From: Pandoraea norimbergensis
GTDB lineage: Bacteria; Pseudomonadota; Gammaproteobacteria; Burkholderiales; Burkholderiaceae
Assembly (NCBI RefSeq): GCF_001465545.3
Contig: NZ_CP013480.3
Location: 4,216,001 to 4,280,000 of the forward strand
Reading direction: 5' to 3'
Length of the DNA: 64,000 bases
The translations under genes and the position numbers were made by a program. How positions within the stretch are numbered: position 1 is the first letter of the stretch; every line of letters starts with the position of its first letter. Shown here in pieces: positions 1-8,472 of this stretch. A model generated the notes under the pieces. The model saw only the letters and a program-made list of their open reading frames with translations. It was not told where the DNA came from and ran no database searches.

Positions 1-115
1 CGGCATCGAGCGCCGCCGCAATCGCCTTCACGTTGGCGATGCTGTACTGGTGACGAATGGCGTGGCTGCCGTCGCGCAGCGTCACGTCAGAGATATAAAG
101 TTTTTTCTGCGTCAT
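1..115 (-). CDS. mhpE: 4-hydroxy-2-oxovalerate aldolase, N-terminal fragment
   Basis: Only the first 38 codons lie in the window; the gene continues past position 1. The start is the ATG read leftward from 115. The visible residues contain the motif DVTLRDGSH, typical of the metal-binding N-terminus of the DmpG/MhpE/BphI aldolase family, which splits 4-hydroxy-2-oxovalerate into pyruvate and acetaldehyde in meta-cleavage pathways. It lies 32 bases downstream of the acylating acetaldehyde dehydrogenase gene on the same strand, and the two enzymes form a channelling complex. The symbol could equally be dmpG or bphI; the assignment rests on the short N-terminus plus the partner gene. Confidence 0.88.
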   Translation of the reverse strand, partial: MTQKKLYISDVTLRDGSHAIRHQYSIANVKAIAAALDA

Positions 116-147
116 GGTGAGGTGTCTTCCCGAAGAGCGTGCGGCGT

Positions 148-1092
148 TCAGGCCGCGAGGGCCAGACGAGTGGCGGCGATACGATCGGCACACGCCAATG
201 CTGCGCTGGTCATGATGTCGAGGTTGCCTGCATAGGCCGGCAGGTAGTGCGCGGCCCCTTCCACTTCGAGGAATACCGACGTCTTGAGGCCCGTCAGCTT
301 GCCGAGGCCCGGCACGTTGAGCGGACGCGACGCGTCGAACAGTTCAAATTGCACTTTCTGCTTGAGGCGATAGCCCGGCACATAGGCGTGCACTTTGTCG
401 ACCATCGTCTGGATGCTGGCTTCGATGGCGGCCTGATCGCCCGGTTCGGACAACACGAATACGGTGTCGCGCATGATGAGCGGCGGCTCGGCCGGATTCA
501 GCACGATGATCGCCTTGCCGCGCGACGCGCCACCCAGCACTTCGATGGCCTTCGACGTGGTTTCGGTGAACTCGTCGATGTTGGCACGCGTACCCGGGCC
601 GGCCGACTTGCTCGAAATCGATGCGACGATTTCGGCGTAGTGCACCTTCGCCACTTGCGAGATAGCCGCGACCATCGGAATCGTGGCCTGTCCGCCGCAC
701 GTGACCATGTTGATGTTGGTGGCGTCGAGATGCGCGTCGAGGTTGATCGACGGGATCACATACGGCCCGATCGCGGCCGGCGTCAGATCGATCACCTGCA
801 CGCCGCGCGCTTGCAGCAGTTCGTTGTGGTGCGCATGCGCTTTGGCCGACGTTGCGTCGAACGCAATGCGGATGTCTTCAAAGCCCGGCATTGCCAGCAG
901 ACCTTCGATGCCGCCGGAAGTCACCGGCACACCGAGGCGCTGTGCGCGCGCTAGCCCGTCGGACGCCGGATCGATACCGACCATTGCGCCCATTTCCAGA
1001 TGCTCGCTGTTGCGCATCACCTTGATCATGAGGTCGGTGCCGATGTTGCCCGAGCCAATGATCGCCACTTTCTGTTTGCGTCGTTCCGTCAC
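148..1092 (-). CDS. mhpF: Acetaldehyde dehydrogenase (acylating)
   Basis: This 314-residue protein converts acetaldehyde, NAD+ and CoA to acetyl-CoA, the last step of the meta-cleavage lower pathway. The N-terminal Rossmann motif GSGNIGTD sits near residue 13, and the catalytic cysteine lies in MVTCGGQA near residue 132, as in the DmpF/BphJ family. I chose the GTG at 1092 because AGGAGA (1098-1103) stands five bases before it; a GTG at 1119 would add nine residues but has no ribosome site. It is followed at once by the aldolase gene, so the two are co-transcribed. Confidence 0.93.
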   Translation of the reverse strand: MTERRKQKVAIIGSGNIGTDLMIKVMRNSEHLEMGAMVGIDPASDGLARAQRLGVPVTSGGIEGLLAMPGFEDIRIAFDATSAKAHAHHNELLQARGVQVIDLTPAAIGPYVIPSINLDAHLDATNINMVTCGGQATIPMVAAISQVAKVHYAEIVASISSKSAGPGTRANIDEFTETTSKAIEVLGGASRGKAIIVLNPAEPPLIMRDTVFVLSEPGDQAAIEASIQTMVDKVHAYVPGYRLKQKVQFELFDASRPLNVPGLGKLTGLKTSVFLEVEGAAHYLPAYAGNLDIMTSAALACADRIAATRLALAA

Positions 1093-1165
1093 TGTCGTCT
1101 CCTGAACGTATCCGTCCACCGCTTACCGGTATGAGGCGCATCGTAATTCCGTCGCCGCTTTAATG

Positions 1166-1204
1166 TCAATATGTAAACATTGATCTCATATATTGAGATA
1201 TTGA
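1166..1204. promoter_or_regulatory. Palindromic operator-like cluster upstream of mhpFE
   Basis: The AT-rich stretch before the aldehyde dehydrogenase gene holds overlapping inverted repeats. ATCTCA (1183-1188) and TGAGAT (1194-1199) are separated by TATAT. TCAAT (1166-1170) pairs with ATTGA (1179-1183). The heptamer TCAATAT at 1166-1172 recurs inverted as ATATTGA at 1190-1196 and 1198-1204. It lies 74 bases or more before the GTG start, a usual place for a regulator of a catabolic operon. The regulator itself is not in the window. Confidence 0.5.
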
Positions 1205-1227
1205 AAGTCGGCGAATTTGGCCTCGGC

Positions 1228-1581
1228 TTATCCACACTTTTTGTTCACAAGCCCGTTGATAACTTGCGGAAAAGCATCGCAAGTGACTGATTCAACAGGG
1301 AAGAAATGCAGAGCGCGAAAGTTGTGCCAATCGCTGCAAATCGAGGCACGACGCGTGTTTCGGCGGGGTAACGTTATCCACAGAATTTGTTTGCAAGCCA
1401 GTGGACAACTTGCGGATAGCTATCTCAAGTGCTTGATGCAAAGAGGAAAAAGTGCGGCGCGCAATAGATGCGCCAATATCGAGGCAGACGATGGCAGCGG
1501 TGACACGTTTGTCGACGCAGGCGCCTCCGGATGTTGTGGCCTACGGTTATCCACAGAAAATGTTCACAACCCGGTGCATAA
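1228..1581 (+). repeat. Three diverged direct repeats, each starting with a perfect DnaA box
   Basis: The consensus DnaA box TTATCCACA occurs at 1228-1236, 1374-1382 and 1547-1555, all on the same strand, spaced 146 and 173 bases. The sequence after each box is related. Units one and two share CAAGCC, AACTTGCGGA, CAAGTG, GGAA and GCCAAT in the same order; unit three keeps the first 30 or so bases. Units one and two also keep a small inverted repeat (ACTTGCG 1262-1268 with CGCAAGT 1278-1284; ACTTG 1408-1412 with CAAGT 1426-1430). Degenerate inverted boxes follow each perfect box after about 20 bases. This looks like a repeated DnaA-binding module, with no dnaA, dnaN or rpmH nearby. Confidence 0.7.
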
Positions 1582-1771
1582 CCCGCCCATATCTGACGTA
1601 TCTGCTTGATACGAAAGCACTTATGAACGAAGCAGCAGGTTCGGTCACCGAACGCTTCTTGCGTGGGCATCTTCCCAATTAGCCAGAAGGCCGAACTTTC
1701 GCGACGCAGAGCGAGTCTAGTTAGTCGTCTTTTCTCCGCCGCCTTTTTACAGCGAACCCACGCCTTTCTTC

Positions 1772-2467
1772 ATGACGTCTACGAACCCCCAGAACAACGG
1801 GCGGCTCGCGCAATCGATTTGTGTCGTACCGCCCCCCTCACGCTTTCCGCTTTCTCGCCCTGCCAGTCGTCCCTCGCGTGCGTCGCTGCGCGCCGTCCCC
1901 ACACTTGCCGCACTGACGACGGCGCTGGCGCTGTCGTGGTCCATCGAAGTCGGTGCTGAAGAGCGCAAGCGCAGCGGCATCGCCTCGTGGCCCGGCGCCA
2001 TCGTCGACGAGTTCCGCGACATCGCGGTGGAAGGCGCGAGCGATCTTTACGTGCCGCTGCACACACACCATTTGCGCTTCGCGTACACGCCCGAAAAAAT
2101 CTCGCAGTTCAATGAAAACCCGTGGGGCATCGGCTACGGCCGCGTGCTCTCCGATGGCAACGACGGCTCGCGAATGTTGTACGCGATGGTCTTCAAGGAC
2201 TCGCACAACGACTGGTCGCCGATGATCGGCTACGGGCGGATCTGGAATCTGGCGAACGCCGGGCCCGTGCGTTTCGGGCTCGGCTACACCGCCTTTCTGA
2301 TGTCGCGCACCGATACGCTCGGCGGCTTCCCGTTCCCGGCCGCGCTGCCCATTGCGGAAATCGCCGTGGGCCGCGCGTCGGTGGCGACCACCTACATCCC
2401 CGGTGGCAAAGGCAACGGCAACGTACTGTTCATCTTCGGCCGTTACACGTTCGGCAAAGCCGGCTGA
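1772..2467 (+). CDS. pagP: Lipid A palmitoyltransferase PagP
   Basis: PagP is an outer-membrane beta-barrel enzyme that moves palmitate from a phospholipid to lipid A, giving resistance to cationic peptides. The motif LYVPLHTHH carries the catalytic histidine (about H97), and FKDSHND carries the conserved Asp-Ser pair (D143, S144), matching His33/Asp76/Ser77 of E. coli PagP. The C-terminus ends in aromatic-rich beta strands (GRYTF). At 231 residues it is longer than E. coli PagP because of a proline/arginine-rich N-terminal extension before a hydrophobic signal segment (about residues 45-60), so a later start is possible. Its last 25 bases overlap the convergent transporter gene. Confidence 0.88.
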   Translation: MTSTNPQNNGRLAQSICVVPPPSRFPLSRPASRPSRASLRAVPTLAALTTALALSWSIEVGAEERKRSGIASWPGAIVDEFRDIAVEGASDLYVPLHTHHLRFAYTPEKISQFNENPWGIGYGRVLSDGNDGSRMLYAMVFKDSHNDWSPMIGYGRIWNLANAGPVRFGLGYTAFLMSRTDTLGGFPFPAALPIAEIAVGRASVATTYIPGGKGNGNVLFIFGRYTFGKAG

Positions 2468-3771
2468 CCGGCCAGTTCCGGCGAGGTGCGTGCGCACCAC
2501 GCGCCGAAGCCGGCGATATAGCAATAGGCCGCGGCTGGCATGAGAAACGACATGACCACACCGATGCCGTCCGCGAGCGCACCTTGCAAATACGGCAGCA
2601 CGGCACCACCGACGATGGCCATGCAGATCAGTCCTCCACCTTCGCTCACACGTGTGCCGAGACCGCCCACCGAGAGTGAGAAGATCGTCGGGAACATGAT
2701 CGCGTTGCCCAACCCGCACGCAAGCAGCAACCACATGGCGAACGATGCCGGCAGCGCGAACGACGCGAGAATTAGCAGCAAGTTGTACAACGCGCACAGG
2801 CTCAGCAACTTGCCGGGCGAGACCTGCCGCAGCAGCCACGCGCCGATGAACCGGCCGGCCATCGCCCCGCCCCAGTAAAACGCCAGGTAGCGGCTCGCGT
2901 GACCATGGTCGGTAATACCGGTATCGGTATGCGTCAGGTAGACGATGAGAAAGCTGCCGATGCTCACCTCCGCTCCGACATAAAGAAAGAGTGCCACGAT
3001 GCCGTACCGCAGCGGTCGATGCGCGAGCAGGCTGCGCACGTTGCCGATCACCCCCGGCGGCGTGGCGGCTTCGGCACGTTGCTCGGGTAGCGTCAGTCGC
3101 CACAGCACGACGCCCCCAAGCATCAGTACGGCAGCCAGAATGCCGTACGGCAGGCGCACACTATCGACCGCGTGCCCGGTGGCCGTTGTCACTTGCGGCG
3201 CGAGAATCCACAGCGCAGCTAACGGCGGCCCGACCGTCGTGCCCAACGAATTGAATGCCTGCACCAACGTGAGGCGACTCGCCGCCTCACCGCGCGAGCC
3301 CAGCGTTTCGACGTACGCATTGACGGCCACTTGCAGCAGCGTGATGCCGCTCGCGAGCACGAACAGCGCGGCAAGAAAGCACGAATAGGACGCCAATGCC
3401 GCCGCCGGGAAGAACAGCGCACAGCCCAAACCGGCCAGCCAGAGCGAACTCGCCAGCGCTCGCCGATAGCCCACACGCGCCGTGTATTGTCCGGCCGGAT
3501 ACGACACCACGAAGTAAGCCGCGAAGAAACTCGACTGGATAAGCGCAGCGTCGCGATACGTCAAATCGAACGCGGCCTTGAAATGCGGCACGAGAATGTC
3601 GTTAAGCGAGGTGATCAACCCCATCGCGAAGAACAGCGTCGCGAGCATCGCAAGCACGCGCTTTGCGGAGGGTAGAACGTTGGGAATGCCGGATAAATCC
3701 GCGCTTGCGGCGGCATGTTGCGAGGCGGCTTCTGACGGCGGGGGCACGTGGGACGGGCGATTGACGGACAT
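2443..3771 (-). CDS. MFS transporter, FucP-like (FHS family)
   Basis: This predicted 442-residue, 12-helix inner-membrane symporter resembles the fucose:H+ symporter family (FucP, glucose/galactose transporters). The first helix contains FFAMGLITSLNDILVPHFK, a pattern typical of this family, followed by SSFFAAYFVVSYPAG. The start is placed at 3771 (MSVNRPSH), where GGAG precedes it with normal spacing; longer upstream frames lack a ribosome site and read as low-complexity. It converges with pagP. The substrate, probably a sugar, cannot be read from the sequence. Confidence 0.85.
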   Translation of the reverse strand: MSVNRPSHVPPPSEAASQHAAASADLSGIPNVLPSAKRVLAMLATLFFAMGLITSLNDILVPHFKAAFDLTYRDAALIQSSFFAAYFVVSYPAGQYTARVGYRRALASSLWLAGLGCALFFPAAALASYSCFLAALFVLASGITLLQVAVNAYVETLGSRGEAASRLTLVQAFNSLGTTVGPPLAALWILAPQVTTATGHAVDSVRLPYGILAAVLMLGGVVLWRLTLPEQRAEAATPPGVIGNVRSLLAHRPLRYGIVALFLYVGAEVSIGSFLIVYLTHTDTGITDHGHASRYLAFYWGGAMAGRFIGAWLLRQVSPGKLLSLCALYNLLLILASFALPASFAMWLLLACGLGNAIMFPTIFSLSVGGLGTRVSEGGGLICMAIVGGAVLPYLQGALADGIGVVMSFLMPAAAYCYIAGFGAWCARTSPELAGQPALPNV

Positions 3772-4035
3772 GCATGTCTCCAGTGGGCAGTGGCTCGCAA
3801 GGCCAGGAATCGCCAGTGTAGACCGCTCGATCGGCGACGCACACGCGCTAAGCGTCACATCAGGATGACGCTGAAATGGCACGCGATCCATCGACAACTT
3901 GCGATTTCCACCCTCTGTTCGTCGTTTATTTTCCCTTTGTTTACAGCGTTTTCCACCTGTTCGACTCTTGTCAGCGGACGCCTTTTGATTGACTATCCGC
4001 AGCATAGGACACACCGCCACATTCGGGGAAACGTC

Positions 4036-5121
4036 ATGCGGGGATTCAAGTCATGGAGTATCGCGACAGGATGGCTCGTCGCGAGCATGCTCGGTACGCT
4101 TGCTACGGCCGGTCTTGCACAAGCGCAGGCCGGTGGCAGTGCGCCCGAGCCGGTCGCCGGATGCGACTGCGCGCGCATCATTGCCGATTGTTCGGCCTCC
4201 GTCGCGGTCATTCCGGTGTTCGCGAGCAACGGGGCTTACTCGGCCGACGTCACGCTGCAAACCAATGCGCCGTCGTGCGCCAAGGTCGATTACCGGTTGG
4301 ACGACACCGCCTACGTCACCATCCTGCGTGACGGTTCGCAAGGCGGCCAGCGCATGTTCGGCACTCGCCCGCTCACGCGCAACAGCTTGTCGAGCCTGTC
4401 GTGCCACGTCTGCGCTGCGGCCACCACGCCGGTGCCGAACGACGGTCTGTCGCCGGACATGGCTCGGTTGAGCGGTGCCCCGGGCACGTTCAGCGCTGCG
4501 CCGCTGGCCCCCGCACCGGCAGCTCCGGCCAACAACGCCACCACTTACGTACCGGCCTCGGCGATGCCCTCGGCCCCCGCAGGTACGGCGCCATCGTCCG
4601 CCGCGCCCACGCCGACGGCGACGCCCATGCCAAGTTCCATTGGCGACACGGCCGGCCTGAATGCCGTCAACGCGTCGACCTCCGGCTCGCCGGAAGTCGC
4701 ACGCGATGTCGCCGCAATCAATGCCCCCGCACCTGCCGGCGCAACCATCGTCACGCCGCCGATCCCGCCATCGGCAGCCACGCCGGCCACCGCCGCCGCA
4801 CCGATGCGCGTAGTAAATCCGTCGGGCCGCTGGCGCGGCCTGTGCACGAATGCACCGCCGTGGTGGGGTTTCTGGGGCTCGCCGATGACGCGTCTCATGG
4901 CGTTGGCGCTCAATGGCGCGCAGGTCACCGGCAACGTCGACGACGTCGAACCGAACATCCACACCACCGTGCAGGGCACGCTCGCGGGCGACCGTCTGCA
5001 ACTTGCCGGCAGCTACGGCGCGAAGCACGACATCACTTTCGGGGCCGATGGCACGACGCTCACCGACGCCTGGTGCAACCGCGACGGACGCTGCGAAACC
5101 TGCCAGATGCAGCGCTTTTGA
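4036..5121 (+). CDS. Exported Cys-rich protein with Ala/Pro linker, function unknown
   Basis: This 361-residue protein starts at the ATG at 4036, after GGGGAA. Residues 1 to about 31 form a clear signal peptide ending LAQAQA. An N-terminal globular part has several cysteines (GCDCARIIADC, then SLSCHVC). A long Ala/Pro/Thr-rich linker covers about residues 125-260. The C-terminal domain of about 95 residues begins GRWRGLC, includes PPWWGFWGSP and ends in a Cys cluster (CNRDGRCETCQ). The paired cysteines and signal suggest a periplasmic or outer-membrane protein with disulphides. I do not recognise a family. It stands alone between a divergent transporter gene and the HU gene. Confidence 0.7.
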   Translation: MRGFKSWSIATGWLVASMLGTLATAGLAQAQAGGSAPEPVAGCDCARIIADCSASVAVIPVFASNGAYSADVTLQTNAPSCAKVDYRLDDTAYVTILRDGSQGGQRMFGTRPLTRNSLSSLSCHVCAAATTPVPNDGLSPDMARLSGAPGTFSAAPLAPAPAAPANNATTYVPASAMPSAPAGTAPSSAAPTPTATPMPSSIGDTAGLNAVNASTSGSPEVARDVAAINAPAPAGATIVTPPIPPSAATPATAAAPMRVVNPSGRWRGLCTNAPPWWGFWGSPMTRLMALALNGAQVTGNVDDVEPNIHTTVQGTLAGDRLQLAGSYGAKHDITFGADGTTLTDAWCNRDGRCETCQMQRF

Positions 5122-5424
5122 GCGCGCTGCGGGCAAGTTTCCGGACGCATTCAGGACAAAGTAAGACAAAGAAAAACGACGGCGCGGAACCCGCGAGTGA
5201 CACAACGCGACAAAGACGCTGTGTCACGTCGCGAACGAAACACTCGCAAAACACTTCGAAATACGGCTCGCGCGCTGAGAAACCTTGTGCGGCAAGCGCG
5301 CAACATAATTTGCGCACTACTCGCAGAAAGCGATTTCTTAGGTAGAATCGTCGGCGCAGCAAGACGTATCATTCGGGTGGCCGTTCTACGACGGCACTTT
5401 CTTATTCTCATCGATTGGATCGAT
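5122..5424. other. Leader and promoter region of the HU-like gene
   Basis: This 303-base gap contains no supported gene. It is locally AT-richer near 5300-5420. TAGAAT at 5343-5348 could be a -10 element; I do not see a convincing -35 at the usual distance. Confidence 0.4.
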
Positions 5425-5889
5425 ATGGCAACGGCAAAGAAAGCAGCAGCTAAGAAGGCCCCTGTGGCAAAAAAAGCTCCGGTAGCGAAAAAGGCTCCGG
5501 CCGCTAAAAAGGCTCCGGTGAAGAAGGCAGCAGCACCGAAGGCAGCTCCGAAGGCAGCAGCGACCGACAAGGTCACGCCGCTCAAGGACTCGCTCAACAA
5601 GACGCAACTCGCCGCACACCTCGCAGAGCGTGCTGCTGTCGAAGTAAAGACCGTCAAGGCAGTGCTGGCCGCGCTCGAGAACACCATTCTCGGCGCACTG
5701 CACAAGAAGGGCGCTGGCGAATTCACGCTGCACGGCCTGTTCAAGGTCACGACGCAGAAGATCGCCGCCAAGCCGAAGCGCCGTGGCATCGACCCGTTCA
5801 CGAAGCAAGAACGTGAGTTCGCCGCCAAGCCGGCTTCGACGCGCGTGAAGGTTCGCTCGCTGAAGAAGGTGAAGGACGCTGCACAGTAA
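5425..5889 (+). CDS. HU-type nucleoid protein with histone H1-like Lys/Ala tail
   Basis: This 154-residue protein has two parts. Residues 1-50 are repeats of AKKAPV/AAPKAA, a lysine/alanine/proline tail like eukaryotic histone H1 and AlgP/BpH1-type proteins. Residues about 55-154 form an HU/IHF-like fold (LNKTQLAAHLAERA, then AVLAALENTILGALHKKGAGEFTLHGLFKV). The start at 5425 gives the tail directly; the frame is open further upstream but reads as unlikely protein. It is monocistronic, ending at a strong terminator. The expected role is DNA binding and nucleoid compaction. Such tails vary in repeat number among related strains. Confidence 0.88.
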   Translation: MATAKKAAAKKAPVAKKAPVAKKAPAAKKAPVKKAAAPKAAPKAAATDKVTPLKDSLNKTQLAAHLAERAAVEVKTVKAVLAALENTILGALHKKGAGEFTLHGLFKVTTQKIAAKPKRRGIDPFTKQEREFAAKPASTRVKVRSLKKVKDAAQ

Positions 5890-5959
5890 GTCTTGCGCGA
5901 TGCGCTGCCGCCCCACCGGCAGCAGCGAATATCGCAAAACTTGCAGATATGCAGTCAAA

Positions 5960-5988
5960 CGGTGCCGAGATTCGGCACCGTTTTTTTT
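5960..5988 (+). terminator. Rho-independent terminator after the HU-like gene
   Basis: CGGTGCCGA (5960-5968) pairs perfectly with TCGGCACCG (5972-5980) around a three-base loop and is followed by eight T residues (5981-5988). Confidence 0.9.
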
Positions 5989-6100
5989 CGTCCACCGAAT
6001 CACCCCTCCGCCATTTCGCTCGGGTTTGTGCTGAGTGGACGCATGGTGCGTCGCCCGCTACCATCGCTCCGGGCACCGTCAGCGCTCGCGGGGGACTTCC

Positions 6101-6778
6101 TTGCATTACACGTTTGCGTTCGGCGACGTCTTCGCGGCGTGGCCACTGCTACTCAAGGGCACCTGGATCACCATCGAACTGTCGGCCACCGCCATGGTGC
6201 TCGGGCTGGCGCTCGCCATCGTCTGCGCGTGGGGCAAGACCTCAGGCCCCGGACCCGTGCGATGGCTCGTGAACGCCTATATCGAGCTGATCCGCAACAC
6301 CCCCTTCCTCGTTCAGCTGTTCTTCTTTTTCTTCGCGCTGCCCGCCGTCGGGTTGCGCTGGAGTCCGCATACGGCAGCGCTCACGGCAATGGTCGTCAAT
6401 CTGGGCGCCTACGCCACCGAAATCATTCGCGCCGGCATCGATGCCGTTCCGCGCGGGCAGATCGAAGCCGGGCTCGCGCTCAACCTCAAGCCTTGGGAAA
6501 TCTTTCGCTTCGTTATTCTCAAGCCTGCCCTTAAGGCGATTTACCCCGCGCTCACCAGTCAGTTCATCTTGCTGATGCTCAGCTCGGCGGTGGTCTCCGT
6601 GATCTCGGCGGACGACCTGACCTCGGTAGCGGCCAACCTGCAATCGCAGACGTTCCGCAGCTTCGAGATCTATATCGTGGTCGCCGCCATCTATCTGCTG
6701 CTCTCGCTGGCGTTTTCCGCGCTCTTTCGTGTGATCTACCGCCGCACGCTCGATTTTCCCGAGCGGCGCCAGACCTGA
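6101..6778 (+). CDS. Polar amino acid ABC transporter permease 1
   Basis: This 225-residue inner-membrane permease of the HisM/GltJ type has about five helices. The EAA loop used to contact the ATPase reads EAGLALNLKPWEIFRFVILK. I start it at the TTG at 6101 because GGGGA stands five bases before it and the product begins with the usual short lead into the first helix; a longer start at 6035 lacks a ribosome site. It is the first gene of a four-gene set (two permeases, binding protein, ATPase). Substrate specificity is not readable; glutamate/aspartate- or cystine-type systems are the nearest in layout. Confidence 0.87.
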   Translation: MHYTFAFGDVFAAWPLLLKGTWITIELSATAMVLGLALAIVCAWGKTSGPGPVRWLVNAYIELIRNTPFLVQLFFFFFALPAVGLRWSPHTAALTAMVVNLGAYATEIIRAGIDAVPRGQIEAGLALNLKPWEIFRFVILKPALKAIYPALTSQFILLMLSSAVVSVISADDLTSVAANLQSQTFRSFEIYIVVAAIYLLLSLAFSALFRVIYRRTLDFPERRQT

Positions 6779-6799
6779 ACCCGATACGGAGCGCACACG

Positions 6800-7453
6800 A
6801 TGCGGACATTCGGTTGGCCGGAGTTCTGGTTCATCGTCGAAGCGGCGCGCTGGACGCTCGCCTTGTCCGCCATCGCCTTTGCGGGGGGCGCCGTCCTCGG
6901 TCTGGGCATTGCCCTCGCCCGCACCTCGGGCATCGTCGGGTTGCGCAACGCCGCCCTCGCCTTCATCAAGCTGTTTCAGGGCACGCCGCTGCTGCTGCAA
7001 CTGTTTCTGATTTTCTTCGGCGCGCCGGTGCTCGGGCTGGAAATCGATCCGTGGATCGCTGCGGGTATCGCACTCATTCTGAATAGCGCCGCGTTTCTCG
7101 GGGAAATCTGGCGCGGGTGCATCGAAGCGGTGCCGCACGGTCAGGTCGAAGCGGCGCAAGCACTCTCGTTGTCGTGGTTCAACCGCATGCGCGACGTCGT
7201 CCTGCCGCAAGCGGCCCGCATCGCCATCGCGCCGACGGTGGGCTATCTGGTGCAGATCGTCAAAGGCACATCGCTCGCCGCCATCATCGGTTTTACCGAA
7301 ATTACCCGCGCCGGCCAGATCATCAATAACGCCACGTTCCAGCCACTCATGGTCTTTTCGGTGGTCGGCGCGCTTTACTTTGTCCTGTGCTGGCCGCTGT
7401 CGCGATTGGCCGCTCGGCTTGAGCGCCGACAGGCCAGCACATGGGCAAGGTAA
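6800..7453 (+). CDS. Polar amino acid ABC transporter permease 2
   Basis: This 217-residue permease pairs with the preceding one, 21 bases downstream. It has the family EAA loop (VEAAQALSLSWFNRMRDVVLPQA) and segments such as LFQGTPLLLQLFLIFFG that are highly typical of His/Glu-type permeases. The two permeases probably form a heterodimeric channel. Confidence 0.9.
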   Translation: MRTFGWPEFWFIVEAARWTLALSAIAFAGGAVLGLGIALARTSGIVGLRNAALAFIKLFQGTPLLLQLFLIFFGAPVLGLEIDPWIAAGIALILNSAAFLGEIWRGCIEAVPHGQVEAAQALSLSWFNRMRDVVLPQAARIAIAPTVGYLVQIVKGTSLAAIIGFTEITRAGQIINNATFQPLMVFSVVGALYFVLCWPLSRLAARLERRQASTWAR

Positions 7454-7545
7454 TGGAAAGACACTTGAACGACCATTGAACGACCATTGGACGAGATAAC
7501 GAACGACAGATCGCGACCTATCGATGTCGCACAAGGAGATCGAGC

Positions 7546-8472
7546 ATGACGCGCAAAACCCCTCCCACAATTACGCCGCCTTCGCAGCGCCGCGTGCACC
7601 CGGCCAACGAACCGCGCACGACGGCGGCTGCGACCTCGCGCCGCCATTTCATCACCACCGTCGGTATCGCGGCGATGCCCGCCGGTTTTGCCGGTTCGCT
7701 GGGCGGCACGCTCGGCAGTCTGCTTACCGGCACGCTGTCGCTGTTCACGACGCCCGCGCACGCGCAAAGCGTGGCCGACATCAAGAAGAAAGGGACGATC
7801 AATGTCGGCATGCTGGTCGACTTTCCGCCGTACGGCACCACGAATGCGCAGAATCAGCCCGACGGTTACGACGCCGACGTGGCCAAACTGCTCGCGAAAG
7901 ACCTCGGCGTGAAGGTCAATATCGTGCCGGTCACCGGGCCGAATCGCATCCCGTTTCTGCTCACGGGCAAGGTCGATGTGCTCGTCGCGTCGCTGGCCAT
8001 CACGCCGGAGCGCGCCAAACAGGTGCAATTCTCGAAGCCCTACGCCGCCGCGACCATTGTGCTGCTCGGCAAGGCCGGTGCGCCCATCAAGGCCGCCGCC
8101 GATCTGAAAGGCCTGCGCGTCGGCGTGGCGCGCGCGAGCACGCAGGATGTGGCTGTCACCAAGACCGCCCCCGAAGGCACGGAAATCCGCCGCTTTGACG
8201 ACGACGCGTCCGCCATGCAGGCGCTGCTCTCGGGTCAGGTCGATGCCATCGGCTGCTCGGTGACAGTGGCCAGCGCGATTCGCCAGCGTGCCCCGGGTCA
8301 GTACGAGCCCAAGTTCAATCTGTTGCAACAGTCCATGGGCATCGCGCTGCGCCCGAACCAGCCCGAGCTTCTCGCCGCCGTGAACGACTTCGTGACGCGC
8401 AACACGGCGAACGGCGAATTGAACAAGCTCTACCGCAAGTGGCTCGATACCGATCTGCCGAAACTGCAATGA
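7546..8472 (+). CDS. Polar amino acid ABC transporter substrate-binding protein (Tat signal)
   Basis: This 308-residue periplasmic binding protein belongs to solute-binding family 3. The start at 7546 follows AAGGAG with good spacing. The N-terminus is long and carries a twin-arginine motif, SRRHFIT (residues 31-37), followed by a hydrophobic stretch and AHAQS, a likely cleavage site, so export is probably by Tat rather than Sec. The mature part begins with GTINVGMLVDFPPYGTTNA, the canonical opening of the family, and contains GKVDVLVASLAITPER. It overlaps the ATPase gene by four bases. Confidence 0.9.
   Translation: MTRKTPPTITPPSQRRVHPANEPRTTAAATSRRHFITTVGIAAMPAGFAGSLGGTLGSLLTGTLSLFTTPAHAQSVADIKKKGTINVGMLVDFPPYGTTNAQNQPDGYDADVAKLLAKDLGVKVNIVPVTGPNRIPFLLTGKVDVLVASLAITPERAKQVQFSKPYAAATIVLLGKAGAPIKAAADLKGLRVGVARASTQDVAVTKTAPEGTEIRRFDDDASAMQALLSGQVDAIGCSVTVASAIRQRAPGQYEPKFNLLQQSMGIALRPNQPELLAAVNDFVTRNTANGELNKLYRKWLDTDLPKLQ

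Larger units (their letters stand above)
1093..1771. other. Intergenic region, no gene supported
   Basis: This 679-base gap holds the mhp operator cluster and the DnaA-box repeats described separately. Short reading frames inside it have no ribosome site and no recognisable protein, and they run across the repeats, so I do not call a gene. Confidence 0.7.

Noticed and set aside
139..954. Long plus-strand frames opposite mhpF, hpnN, shc, cyoB and others
   Set aside because: They are antisense shadows typical of GC-rich DNA; composition is Arg/His/Gly-rich and no ribosome sites precede them.
1217..1682. Open frames through the DnaA-box repeat region
   Set aside because: They have no ribosome site, cross the repeats and show no protein-like composition.
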